Source: Clarkia xantiana subsp. parviflora | Lineage: Eukaryota; Streptophyta; Magnoliopsida; Myrtales; Onagraceae | NCBI GenBank assembly: GCA_036873135.1 | Contig: JAPTYO010000005.1 | Location: 6,364,166-6,428,165, forward strand | Direction of reading: 5' to 3' | DNA length: 64,000 nucleotides | Part shown: in pieces, positions 55,114-64,000 of the stretch | How positions within the stretch are numbered: position 1 is the stretch's first letter | Layout of the letters: each line of letters opens with the position of its first letter | The notes under the pieces: generated by a model | The model's database searches: none | What the model was told of the DNA's origin: nothing | What the model saw: only the letters and a program-made list of their open reading frames with translations | Program-made: the position numbers and the translations under genes

Positions 55114-55830
55114 TGATGGGTTCGACTACAGCCGTCAGGCCCTTTAACGGTGAGGAAACGGCAAACAGGCCCACCAGGCCCCGAATGAAGGTCAAGATGA
55201 CCTAGGAGAAGAGTCCCGACGAAGGGAGTCCCGATGATGAAAGGTCCCGACAGAGTCGGTCCCGACAGATGAGCTGGAAGCTCCCGATGAGAAGCCTTTA
55301 AGTAGGCCCCGATGACGAATCCCTGAGAACGATTGGCCCTGTCACGATGACGAGGGGCCCCGAGCGGTGACACAATGAGATAACTCTGGAGTCCCCGACG
55401 GGAGTCGGGACTCGTTACCAGAGGATAAGGCCAAGATACGCGGGGCGTGGCCGAGATACGCGGAACGTGGTTAAGATACACGGAGCGTGGCCGAGATACG
55501 CGGGGCGTGGCCGAGATAAGCGAGATCATGGCCTAGATAGGCGGGATCACATCCGAGATACGCGGGATACGGGCTAACCACCCCCAACGGTTCACCAGGT
55601 ACCTGAGGCATCTCTTCGCCTATAAAAGGGCAAGAGGTCACCTCAGAACACTTACGTTGAATTACATACCCTTTGAGATTATTGCTTGCCAGTTCGTATT
55701 AGGCACTCATTAAGCATCGGAGAGGGATTCTGGGTCACCGCCCGGTCTATCCCCTCTTGCAGGATTGCGTGGAGCGAAGGAGCTAGGATCGCCGTCAAAG
55801 TCCGTACCGGAGTTCCACCGTGATCCAACA
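55114..55830 (+). repeat. 5' LTR of G3 (717 bp)
   Basis: TGATGGGTTCGAC to GTGATCCAACA. The TATA box CCTATAAAAGG (55619-55629) is intact. About eight 20-21 bp units (GATACGCGGGGCGTGGCCGA type) lie upstream at 55430-55575. Confidence 0.93.
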
Positions 55831-55831
55831 T

Positions 55832-55853
55832 TGGCGCCGTCTGTGGGAATCAA
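55832..55853 (+). promoter_or_regulatory. Primer binding site of G3
   Basis: TGGCGCCGTCTGTGGG, identical to that of G1, one base after the LTR. Confidence 0.88.
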
Positions 55854-55866
55854 ACAAAAAGCTGAT

Positions 55867-57197
55867 ATGCCTTCTACTCGATCAATGGCGGCTGGCAAGC
55901 ACAGGAGACAGGGACAATCTGGTGGTTCCCGTCACCCCGCTGCAACAACTCTGAATTCGCTACCAGAACAGGAGGAAAACCAGAACCATCCCCCGGCTGA
56001 GCTCTCCCAGACAGGGGGGCACCATGAAGGTCCCGAAGACATTGCTGCTCAGCACCAAGGAAATAGGGGGCAGGAGGCCCCCCCAGCTGCAGACCTGACA
56101 AGGGCGGTGGCAGAAGCCATGCCTATGTTCTTGGCAGCCGTGGAGGCTCTCTTGGATCGGAGAGAGGCTGCGAGGAGGCAGGAGGAGATGCCCCCGTTGG
56201 AAGAAGTGGCCCCACCAGCGGAAGTTCGGAACGCACAGGAGGCTCCGCCCCGGGGTCAGAACAGAAGTGGGGTATCCGGTCAGCCGGAGAGGTTCGTGGT
56301 TGATGGGCCAGGACCAGTACAGCACAGGACCATTCCCCTGAATGGTCCCATCACCCCCGATCAGGTGGTAAAGATCGTGAACATTTGCATGGGAGAACTG
56401 AAGCCACTGGTGTCGGAGCTAAGGGATCGATCCACTCATCCCTTCGTTCCCCGACTCATCGACACCCTAGCCCCGCCTGGGCTAGGCATCCCCACGATAA
56501 AGGAGTACGATGGCGAAGGAGATCCGGTTCGCCATGTCCAGAAGCACCTCATGGCGTGTCTGGGAAGAGCCCCAAATGAAGACATAGTGTGTACACTGTT
56601 CCCGAACACACTTGGAGAAAGAGCCTTGACCTGGTTCTTCAGTCTGCCCCCAGGCTGCATCACTTGCTGGGCGGATATGCACGACCGATTCATTCAGCAG
56701 TACCAGGGTCGTAGACGTCTGTTGAAGAGTGTGAGATCCCTGACCCAGGTGGTACAGAGGCCCGACGAATCACTGGCACACTATTACCAGCGGTACACTG
56801 CCAGTGTGGCAGAGATTGATGAAGAGATCTCGGAATGTGAGACCATTCGTACCTTCATTCGGAACTTAACGGCCCCCTATGGTTCCGACCTGATGCACAG
56901 CGTGGCGGAGAAAGCTGTATGGAATATGGAGGCACTACAGAAGAGGGTGAAACGGAAATCGATGTCCAGGAGTCGAAGATAGCCGCAGGAGAGTTGGAGC
57001 CCCCAAAGTCAAACAAAGGGAAGCAGTCGGTTAAACCTTTTGACGATCGTAAGTCAAAGGGCAAACCCGACAGTAGTCGGAATCGAGGTCGCCCGGATCG
57101 GAGGGACGATAGGCGCTCTTCAAGGAAGGATAAGCGGGAGGATCTTGACATTCCTCTCAACTGCTCCATGGCGGAGGTACTGACGGTCATGGAATGA
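55867..57197 (+). pseudogene. Gag of G3, frame-shifted and stopped
   Basis: Starts MPSTRSMAAGKHRRQG at 55867, the chosen start because it is the first ATG after the PBS; the open frame also runs back into the LTR. The capsid region LTWFFSLPPGC...FIQQYQGRRRLL is at about 56625-56715. One base is missing at about 56955 (CGGAAATCG against CGGCAAATCG in G1). The continuing frame stops at TGA 57195-57197, where G1 has CGA, a change expected from CpG deamination. Confidence 0.88.
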
Positions 57198-57989
57198 CAG
57201 GGTATCTCCAGGTACCCCCCAAAGAAGGATGGAGAATTCTTGGGATCTCGCACGGATTGCTACTGCCGATTTCACCGCGCAAATGGTCACGACACCAACC
57301 ATTGTCGGGAACTGAAGAAGGAGATCGAAAAGCTGATCCAGAAGGCGAAGCTCAAAGAATTCGTCGGGGATAAGCGGTGTCGATCCCGCTCTCGGTCCCG
57401 ATCGCGGTCCCGTTCCCGATCCCGTGATCGATCCCCAAAGAAGAAGAGAACCGACCGAGAGTCATCAGGTGCTCGTAAGGAGAGACGGGGCACTATCAAT
57501 GTGATTCATGGAGGGTTTGCTGCTGGAGGTGATACCTCATCTGCCCGAGAGGTTTATGCCTCTAGAATCCCTACGGCGGTAGTGTTAGGTAAGAGATCCC
57601 GATCCTGGACCTTGAAAGAAGAAATGGTGATCTCCTTTTCGTCGGAAGATCTCATAGGCGTGGAAACTCCGCACGACGACGCCTTGGTGGTAACCTTGGA
57701 TGTAGACGGGTTCGAAATGAAGCGAATTCTAATCGACGGAGGGAGCTCCTCCGACATTCTATTCATGGACGCCCTGGAGGCTATGGGGAAAACGAAGAAA
57801 GATCTGAAGGAGGCAAACTTCCCGATGGTCGGGTTCTCTGGCTCAACCTCCTATCCGCTAGGAGTAATCACCTTACCAGTAGAATTTGGTAGCGGGTGGA
57901 AATCAGAAAGGAGGAACGTGGAGTTCGTGGTAGTTGATTCCGCGGGGACTTACAAGCGATTATCGGGAGAACCACCATCAACCCCCTGA
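57198..57989 (+). pseudogene. Gag end and protease of G3
   Basis: Zinc-finger-like CRFHRANGHDTNHC (about 57262-57303), RS-dipeptide repeat (about 57377-57430), and protease motif ILIDGGSSSDIL with its Asp kept. The frame is lost at about 57953 by a missing base (ACAAGCG against ACAACGCG in G1). Confidence 0.88.
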
Positions 57990-59317
57990 TGGCGGTTGCC
58001 TCGACAGTACATCAGAATATGAAGTTCCCGACCGACCACGGGGTCGAAGAAGTCAAGGGTGACCAGGTAGCTTCCCGAAAATTCTATGTTAATGCCACCC
58101 GAAGGAGAAGGCGAGAAGCCATGACTGTCCTCCAGACAGATACAGATCCTAGAGAGGAGTTTGGACGTCTCGCCCCCGTAGAAGATCTGAAAGAAGTCGA
58201 GATCGATGGCCCCCAGAGGAAGGTGAAAATCGGGTCTGCCTTGACCGAGAAAACAGCCCGAGAGTTGATTGAGTTGCTGAAAGAGTTCAAGGAGCTGTTT
58301 GCCTGGTCCCCGAGCGATATGCCAGGAATCAGCCCCGATGTGATCGTACATGAGCTGAAGATAGATCCCGCAATCAAGCCTATTACGCAGAAAAGGCGTC
58401 CGATGGGCACAGATAAGAAGGTCGCGATCCAGCAGGAGGTAGGCAGGTTGCTCGATGCTGGGTTTATTAAAGAGCTCCGATTCCAAACTTGGGTTGCTAA
58501 TCCGGTGCTGGTGAAGAAGACTAACGGGAAATGGCGGATGTGCATGGATTTCCGTGACCTGAACAAGGCTTGCCCAAAGGACTGTTACCCACTCCCGAGA
58601 ATCGACCAGCTGGTGGATGCCACGTCGGGGCATGAGCTGTTGAGTTTTATGGATGCGTATTCAGGCTACAACCAGATCAAGATGGCCAAGGAAGACGCTC
58701 CCCACACAGCGTTCTACGCAGACAGTGACATCTATCACTACGATGTCATGCCTTTCGGGTTGATCAATGCTGGGGCAACCTACCAGCGGATGGTGAACAA
58801 GGTGTTCGGAGATATGCTGGGGGAAACCATGGAGGCTTACGTGGATGATATGCTGGTGAAGTCCCGACAAGCCGAGGATCATGTGCACAACCTAACCATG
58901 GCGTTTGAGCGGATGAGGCTTCATCAAGTTCGCTTAAACCCGACGAAATGCGCTTTCGGAGTCCACTCTGGGAAATTTTTGGGCTTTATGGCGAGCCAGA
59001 GAGGAATTGAGGTGAATCCCGAGAAGCTGAGGGCGATTGAGGAGATGCAGTCCCCGATAAACCATCGGGAGGTACAAGTGCTGAATGGCCGACTAGCTGC
59101 AATGAATCGCTTTCTGTCCAAAGCCAGCGACCGATCAATGCCATTTTTTGAAGTCCTGAGGGCCAACAAGAAATTCGAGTGGACTGCCAAGTGTGAAGAG
59201 GCGTTCCAAGCACTCAAGCAGCACCTTCGCACCCTCTCGCCGTTGGCAAAACCGGTTCAGGCGAGCCGCTCTACCTTTATTTGGCTGTTTCTGAATTTTC
59301 CATTAGCTCTGTGTTAG
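57989..59317 (+). pseudogene. Reverse transcriptase of G3
   Basis: 442 residues with WRMCMDFRDLNKACPKDCYP, MDAYSGYNQIKM, FGLINAGATYQRM, the catalytic YVDDML and GIEVNPEKLRAIEEM. Unlike G1, the YVDD is in one frame with the RT start. A missing base near 59258 (GGTTCAGG against GGTTCCAGG) ends the frame before RNase H. Confidence 0.9.
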
Positions 59318-61470
59318 TGAAGGTTGTCGAGGGTAACCAAGTCCCCGTCTATTATGTAAGCAAGGCGTTTGCCAAGTCTGAATTAAATTATCTTGCCGTT
59401 GAGAAGTACCTCTTTGCGTTGATTATTACTGCTCGGAAGCTAAGGCCTTATTTCCACGCACACGAGATCACTGTGCTGACGAACCAGCCTTTGAAGCATT
59501 TTTTGAACCGACCGGATGCGTCGGGGAGATTAGTGAAATGGGCAGTAGAGCTTAGTGAGTTTCGCATACACTTCGCTCCAAGAACGGCCATTAAGGCCCA
59601 GACATTGGCAGATTTCATAGCAGAATCTACAGCCCCCGATCTGGAAGAAGCGGGCCCTGTAGAGGGGGCAACCATGGAGGTCCCGATAGAAGAACAACCA
59701 GAGAGGGCAGAGCAATCAGAACAGCCAAATGAAGAAAATACCTGGGAAATGTACACGGATGGCTCCTCGAGTTCGGACGGATCAGGAGCGGGCTTTTTGT
59801 TGATACCACCGGGTGAAGGTGAACCGCTCCGATACGCCTTGGCTTTAACATTCAAGGCCACAAACAATGAAGCGGAATATGAAGCTCTTATCACGGGCCT
59901 GAAAATTGCTAAAGGCACTGGAGTCGATCACTTGAGAGTGAATTGTGACGCAGCTTTAATCGTAAACCAGGTTCAAGGGCGATACGAAGCGAGGAGTCCG
60001 ATAATGAAGAAATACCTACGCGAGGTGCAAGCCCTGAATGAGAGCTTTAAAAGCTTTGATATCGAGGCAATCCCGAGGGAGGAAAACGTAGAGGCAGACA
60101 CCCTGAGCAAATTTGCCCTGGGGGCACCCTTAGAGGAAAATCGGAAGGTGCACTTCTTGGAGAAGGTGATCTTATCGACCATCGACCCAACGCAGGTGTG
60201 TACCATTGAGGCAAAATCGGAGGAGGAGCCCACTTGGATGACCCCGATAGTCGCGTACCTGACTACGGGGGCAGTCCCCGATGATAAGATAGCGGCAGAC
60301 AAGATACGCCGGATCGCGGCTAATTACGTGATGCTAGACGATCAGCTGTACAAGAAGGGCTGGTTCTCGACTCCGTACTTGAAGTGTGTGGCAGAGCCCG
60401 ACACAAATCGAATCCTGAGGGAGGTACATGAAGGGGTCGCGGCTTTTCATGAAGGGGCCCGATCCATTATGAGGAAAGTGCTGAACTTGGGCTATTATTG
60501 GCCCACGATGAGCAAGGAAGCAACGGCGTTGGTCCGATCCTGTGACGCGTGCCAGAGGTACGCCCCGAGTATCGTGGCTCCGGCCGCTAATCTGACATCC
60601 ATCAAGAGCGCATGGCCCTTCGCGCAGTGGGGCATCGACTTGGTGGGACCTCTTCCACAAGCACAAGGTCAATGTAAGTATTTACTTGTAGCAATCGATT
60701 ATTTTTCGAAATGGATAGAGGCGAAGGCATTGGCCAGAACGACGGGGAACCAGATCGTCAAGTTCCTCCAGACCCACATTGTGTCCAGATACGGGATTCC
60801 TAAGGTGGTGATCAGCGACAATGGTCCACCGTTTAACGGCTCTCAGGTGAGGGAGTATCTGGAGGAATTGAACATCGAGCATCGGACCGCCTCCGTACGC
60901 CATGCTCAGACTAATGGCCAGGTGGAATCAGCCAACAAAATCGTGATGGATGGCCTGAAGAAGAGGGTCTATGCCTTGAAGGGCAAGTGGCTGAATGAAC
61001 TGGAAAACGTGCTTTGGGCTGTTAGAACGACACCCAAACGATCAACAGGGGAGAGTCTGTTTGGCCTCGTTTATGGCACGGAAGCTGTTGCCCCCGTGGA
61101 GGTAGCTGTAGCGTCCCATCGGATGAGATATTACGAGCCTCTGACGAATGATGAAGTGAGACGTCTGGACTTGGACTTACTCGAAGAAAAGAGGCGGGAA
61201 GCCGATGAAATCCAAGCTCGAATGCGTTTGGCGACTGCCAGGTACTACAATCGGCGAGTGAAGTCCCGACAGTTCTTCGTCGGGGAGCTGGTTTGGCGTC
61301 GCAACGAGTTCACCCTTTTGGATCGAATCAACAAGATGTCACCAAAATGGGAAGGACCTTATAAGGTCGTGGGGATGCCAGCTCCAAATGCGTACAAGTT
61401 GGAAGACCTCGATGGCAGAACGTTAAAGCATTCTTTTAGTGGCGAACACTTGAAGAAACACCGTGCTTGA
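59281..61470 (+). CDS. RNase H and integrase part of Pol (G3)
   Basis: 729 residues open from the shift to the natural stop. It starts with gypsy RNase H (VYYVSKAFAKSELNYLAVEK, LTNQPLKHFLNRP). The second RNase H follows (YTDGSSSSDGSG, NNEAEYEAL, NCDAALIV, EADTLSKFA). Integrase has HEGVAAFHEGARS and CDACQRY, the DDE triad WGIDLVG / ISDNGPPF / TNGQVES, and a C-terminal WEGPYKVVGM. The first codons lie downstream of the frameshift, so no start codon of its own is implied. Confidence 0.9.
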   Translation: MAVSEFSISSVLVKVVEGNQVPVYYVSKAFAKSELNYLAVEKYLFALIITARKLRPYFHAHEITVLTNQPLKHFLNRPDASGRLVKWAVELSEFRIHFAPRTAIKAQTLADFIAESTAPDLEEAGPVEGATMEVPIEEQPERAEQSEQPNEENTWEMYTDGSSSSDGSGAGFLLIPPGEGEPLRYALALTFKATNNEAEYEALITGLKIAKGTGVDHLRVNCDAALIVNQVQGRYEARSPIMKKYLREVQALNESFKSFDIEAIPREENVEADTLSKFALGAPLEENRKVHFLEKVILSTIDPTQVCTIEAKSEEEPTWMTPIVAYLTTGAVPDDKIAADKIRRIAANYVMLDDQLYKKGWFSTPYLKCVAEPDTNRILREVHEGVAAFHEGARSIMRKVLNLGYYWPTMSKEATALVRSCDACQRYAPSIVAPAANLTSIKSAWPFAQWGIDLVGPLPQAQGQCKYLLVAIDYFSKWIEAKALARTTGNQIVKFLQTHIVSRYGIPKVVISDNGPPFNGSQVREYLEELNIEHRTASVRHAQTNGQVESANKIVMDGLKKRVYALKGKWLNELENVLWAVRTTPKRSTGESLFGLVYGTEAVAPVEVAVASHRMRYYEPLTNDEVRRLDLDLLEEKRREADEIQARMRLATARYYNRRVKSRQFFVGELVWRRNEFTLLDRINKMSPKWEGPYKVVGMPAPNAYKLEDLDGRTLKHSFSGEHLKKHRA

Positions 61471-62310
61471 AGAAAGTCGCCTTAAGTGGTGCCCGATGTA
61501 AAATCGCCTTAAGTGGTGTATGCTGTTTATCGTTTAATTCGATGTAAGCCAATTTTGTGCCGTCAATAAATAAAGAGGTTGCTTCCAATCAGAGTTATCC
61601 TTAGATTTATGCTAAGTGTCAAAGTCGCCTTAAGTGGTGCGCGGAATTAAGTCGCCTTGAGTGGTGCACGAGAAAAGTCGCCTTGAGTGGTGCACGATCC
61701 TTAGATTTATTCTAAGTATCAAGAAGTCGCCTTAAGTGGTGCACGATACTAAGTCTCCTTGAGTGGTGCACGAGAAAAGTCGCCTTGAGTGGTGCACGAT
61801 CCTTAGATTTATTCTAAAGTATCAAGAAGTCGCCTTAAGTGGTGCACGATACTAAGTCGCCTTGAGTGGTGCACGATCCTTAGATTTATTCTAAGTATCA
61901 AGAAGTCGCCTTAAGTGGTGCACGATACTAAGTCGCCTTGAGTGGTGCACGAGAAAAGTCGCCTTGAGTGGTGCACGATCCTTAGATTTATTCTAAGTAT
62001 CAAGAAGTCGCCTTAAGTGGTGCACGATACTAAGTCGCCTTGAGTGGTGCACGAGAAAAGTCGCCTTGAGTGGTGCACGATCCTTAGATTTATTCTAAGT
62101 ATCAAGAAGTCGCCTTAAGTGGTGCACGATACTAAGTCTCCTTGAGTGATGCACGGAACTAGGTCACCCTAAGTGGTGCGCGGAATTAAGTCGTCTTAAG
62201 TGATGCACGTGTTTTGGATTAAGCCTTGAAAAGTCGCCTTAAGTGGTGCCCGATATTAAGCCGTCTTAAGTGATGCACGATGATGAGTCGCCTTAAGTGT
62301 CGAAGTATCG
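61471..62310. repeat. Tandem array of 25-28 bp units (G3)
   Basis: Units AAGTCGCCTTAAGTGGTGCA with GAGAAA, CGATACT or CGATCC tails are the inverse of the G1 units. A composite unit of about 102 bp recurs with CCTTAGATTTATTCTAAGTA at about 61690, 61800, 61876, 61979 and 62081. The array is shorter than in G1 and less homogenised at its ends. Confidence 0.93.
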
Positions 62311-62449
62311 AACTAGGCAGACATAGTAAAAGCCACTTGAAGAAATGCATCGAGAAAATCGGAACTGAGAAAGTCTGATAATTGATAAGGGCTCAAAGGC
62401 CCGACAATGACGACAAAGGAGAAGATACAAGGACTCTAAAAATAAACGT

Positions 62450-64000
62450 TTAAGCTTGGTCCTTGTCGGCAACATCAGCAGCAGCTGGGTCCGCGGAGTC
62501 GATAGCAGAAGGGTCCACAGGGTTGGCCTCGGGAGGATCGACTATCGGAGCATCTGCACTTGGAAGCTCAGAGGCGTCTTTGACAATTACGGGGGTACTC
62601 CCCCATCACTCTCCTCGGAAAGAGCAAAATACTTCTTCGCAAAGGGAGCGAGGGAAGGAGACTTGTCAAAGTTGATGGCGTCCCCATACTCCAGGTGAAG
62701 CTCCTCAACCGCGTTGAAAAGAGTGTTCTCCACCTCCACGCCGAAGAATTTCATAGCGTCGGCCTGGAAGTCCCCAGACCTCCGATAATCCTCCCGGCCC
62801 TTTGCCTCCGCCTCGACCAGCTGCGCAGGAAACCCCGCGATTTGCTCCTCCAGAGCCTTCTTCTCGAGGACCAGTTTGTCCTCAGCAGCTTTCTTCTCGA
62901 GGACCAGCTTATCCACAGCCGCCTGCCGCTCCTGCCGCTCTTGCCGCTCTTGCCTCAAGAGCCCCTCGAAGTCCCCGACCTGCTTCTGGAGGTCCCGAAC
63001 CTTCTGGTCAAGGACAGCCTGCTCCTTGACAAGCTTTCCTCGCGAAGACTGGGAGGCCTTAAGATCCTCCTTAAGCTGGTCGAGGGCTGCTCGATCCTGC
63101 TCCCTGGACTCATCATAGGCGATGATGTACCCAAGAAGACGGTTGAAGTCCCCGAGCTCCTACAATAAGAGGAAAAAGTGTTAATAGACAAACAACCCGA
63201 TTTATCGTTGAAAAGAGAGAAGCGAAGTCTTACCTCTATCCGGCGCATGGAAATCTCTCTGACATCCCGATGCATGGCCGTCCGATTGAGGGAAATCGGA
63301 TACCGCATGGTAGGCAGGATCGAGCCTGCCAGCAGATGCAGGGCCAGGTCCTGGTGCTGCTCCCCTTGTGTAAGCGGGACTCCTTGCAGCGTCTGGATGG
63401 GAGTCCAGGGGGCATTCGCTTGTGAAGGGTTGAAGGGCCTATAGAAATTCCTATCAAGAGCAACAGGAGGAGGAGGACGATACGTGGAGGGGCATGCCTC
63501 CGTCTCGGCCCGAACGGGGGAAGGAGTGAAGTTATGGATGGGCGACGGCTGCCGCGGCTGCGGAGGAGATGAAGGAGGTGGCCCCTGAGGGGCTGGTTAC
63601 AGGGGGATTGCCCCGTCCTCCGACGATGACGAAGGGAACCACCCTCGTCAGTCTCCTCGGAGGAGTCCAAGGTTTCCACCCGACGAAATTGTTCGCCGGT
63701 CGGAGCCTTCTCCCCAGCTGAGGGAGGCGCCCCTGCTGAAGACGGTGCATCCGCGGAAGCTGCAGCACCCGATGGAACTCCCGAGCGACCTGCACCTGGA
63801 GGACGAGAGGCTTCAGAAATGTAGTCAGGAAGTTCATCAGGATTCTTACACCAAATGATACGTCGGGAGACGTATTGATCCTTCCCGCGGTAGTGGTAAT
63901 AGCCCGCCTTCAAGACACGAGGAGTTTCGCCTCGAAGGATTCGTTTGACGTCAGCGATACGGGCCTCCTTGGTCGAAGAAATCAAATCCTTCGGGACCAT
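62450..64000 (-). pseudogene. Antisense additional ORF (aORF) of G3, C-terminal part, spliced
   Basis: Read in reverse from the window edge, the upstream exon (to 63234) gives ISSTKEARIADVKRILRGET, then Ser/Ala/Pro-rich sequence, a frameshift near 63590, and TPIQTLQGVPLTQGEQHQDL...REISMRRIE. A 74-bp intron (63160-63233, GTAAGA...TTGTAG) follows in phase 0. The second exon starts ELGDFNRLLGYIIAYDESRE and is a long coiled coil (RQERQERQERQAA, KLVLEKKAAEDKLVLEKKAL). It then has DAMKFFGVEVENTLFNAVEE, a frameshift in a G run near 62605, and the tail ending DKDQA at 62450. At least about 490 codons are present; the start lies beyond 64000. The tail matches the G1 aORF. The function is unknown; a coiled coil suggests oligomerisation. 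Confidence 0.72.

Larger units (their letters stand above)
55114..64000 (+). mobile_element. G3: Ty3/gypsy Tat-lineage element, same family as G1, right end outside window
   Basis: 717-bp 5' LTR, PBS, gag-pol with several small lesions, tandem repeats from 61470, and the C-terminal part of an antisense gene up to the window edge. The PPT and 3' LTR are not seen. Pol is close to G1 throughout. It inserted in the integrase of G2. Confidence 0.93.

Noticed and set aside
55765..55866. Extension of G3 gag into the LTR
   Set aside because: Upstream codons belong to the LTR and PBS; the first ATG after the PBS (55867) is the more plausible start.

Overview
The window looks like nuclear DNA of a flowering plant, probably a eudicot. 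It has GT-AG introns, a plant-type NPF/PTR transporter gene, and wall-to-wall plant LTR retrotransposons of the Ty1/copia and Ty3/gypsy (Tat lineage) groups. I see only one apparently intact host gene, the three-exon transporter at 11436-13639. No rRNA, tRNA or CRISPR is recognisable. All calls are by eye from the sequence; no database search was run.

Layout, left to right. 1-8392: the end of a forward copia LTR abuts a reverse-strand copia element (E1) with 5' LTR, PBS and decayed pol and gag. 8393-13914 is a small island of host sequence. It holds the last exons of a UDP-glucose pyrophosphorylase (decayed), a reverse-strand exostosin/GT47 fragment, a roughly 920-bp CACTA-type element, and the transporter with a MITE in its second intron. 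13915-32186 is a copia cluster: a forward LTR (13915) broken by reverse element E2 (14385-22067), which contains an inverted forward fragment (15598-16392). It continues into a reverse LTR (22068-22118 + 30332-30892) split by a complete forward element E3 (22119-30326, 5-bp TSD ATGCT), and then the 3' part of another reverse element E6.

32187-39814 is a pol-less remnant of a reverse gypsy element (G4): a 348-bp LTR, an antisense additional ORF and four different minisatellites. 39815-41432 is a forward copia leader and gag (E5), interrupted by a gypsy element G2 (forward, starts 41433). G2 is itself interrupted twice: in its 5' LTR by G1 (reverse, 41728-51113, 717-bp LTRs, TSD CCGAG) and in its integrase by G3 (forward, 55114 to beyond the window end). 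G1 and G3 are the same family.

The most interesting biology is in G1 and G3. Between pol and the 3' LTR each carries a 25-28 bp tandem-repeat array and then a gene on the opposite strand to gag-pol. The G1 copy is a two-exon, 114-residue reading frame with a TATA box and a TGACGTCA site upstream. The G3 copy is a longer coiled-coil gene with a 74-bp intron that shares the same C-terminus. Their gag also has an Arg-Ser dipeptide repeat next to a zinc-finger-like motif. The copia elements share leader, RT and 3' ends but carry three different gag types, and the three with a preserved interior all lack a recognisable protease and integrase core. They therefore look like a non-autonomous, recombining family.
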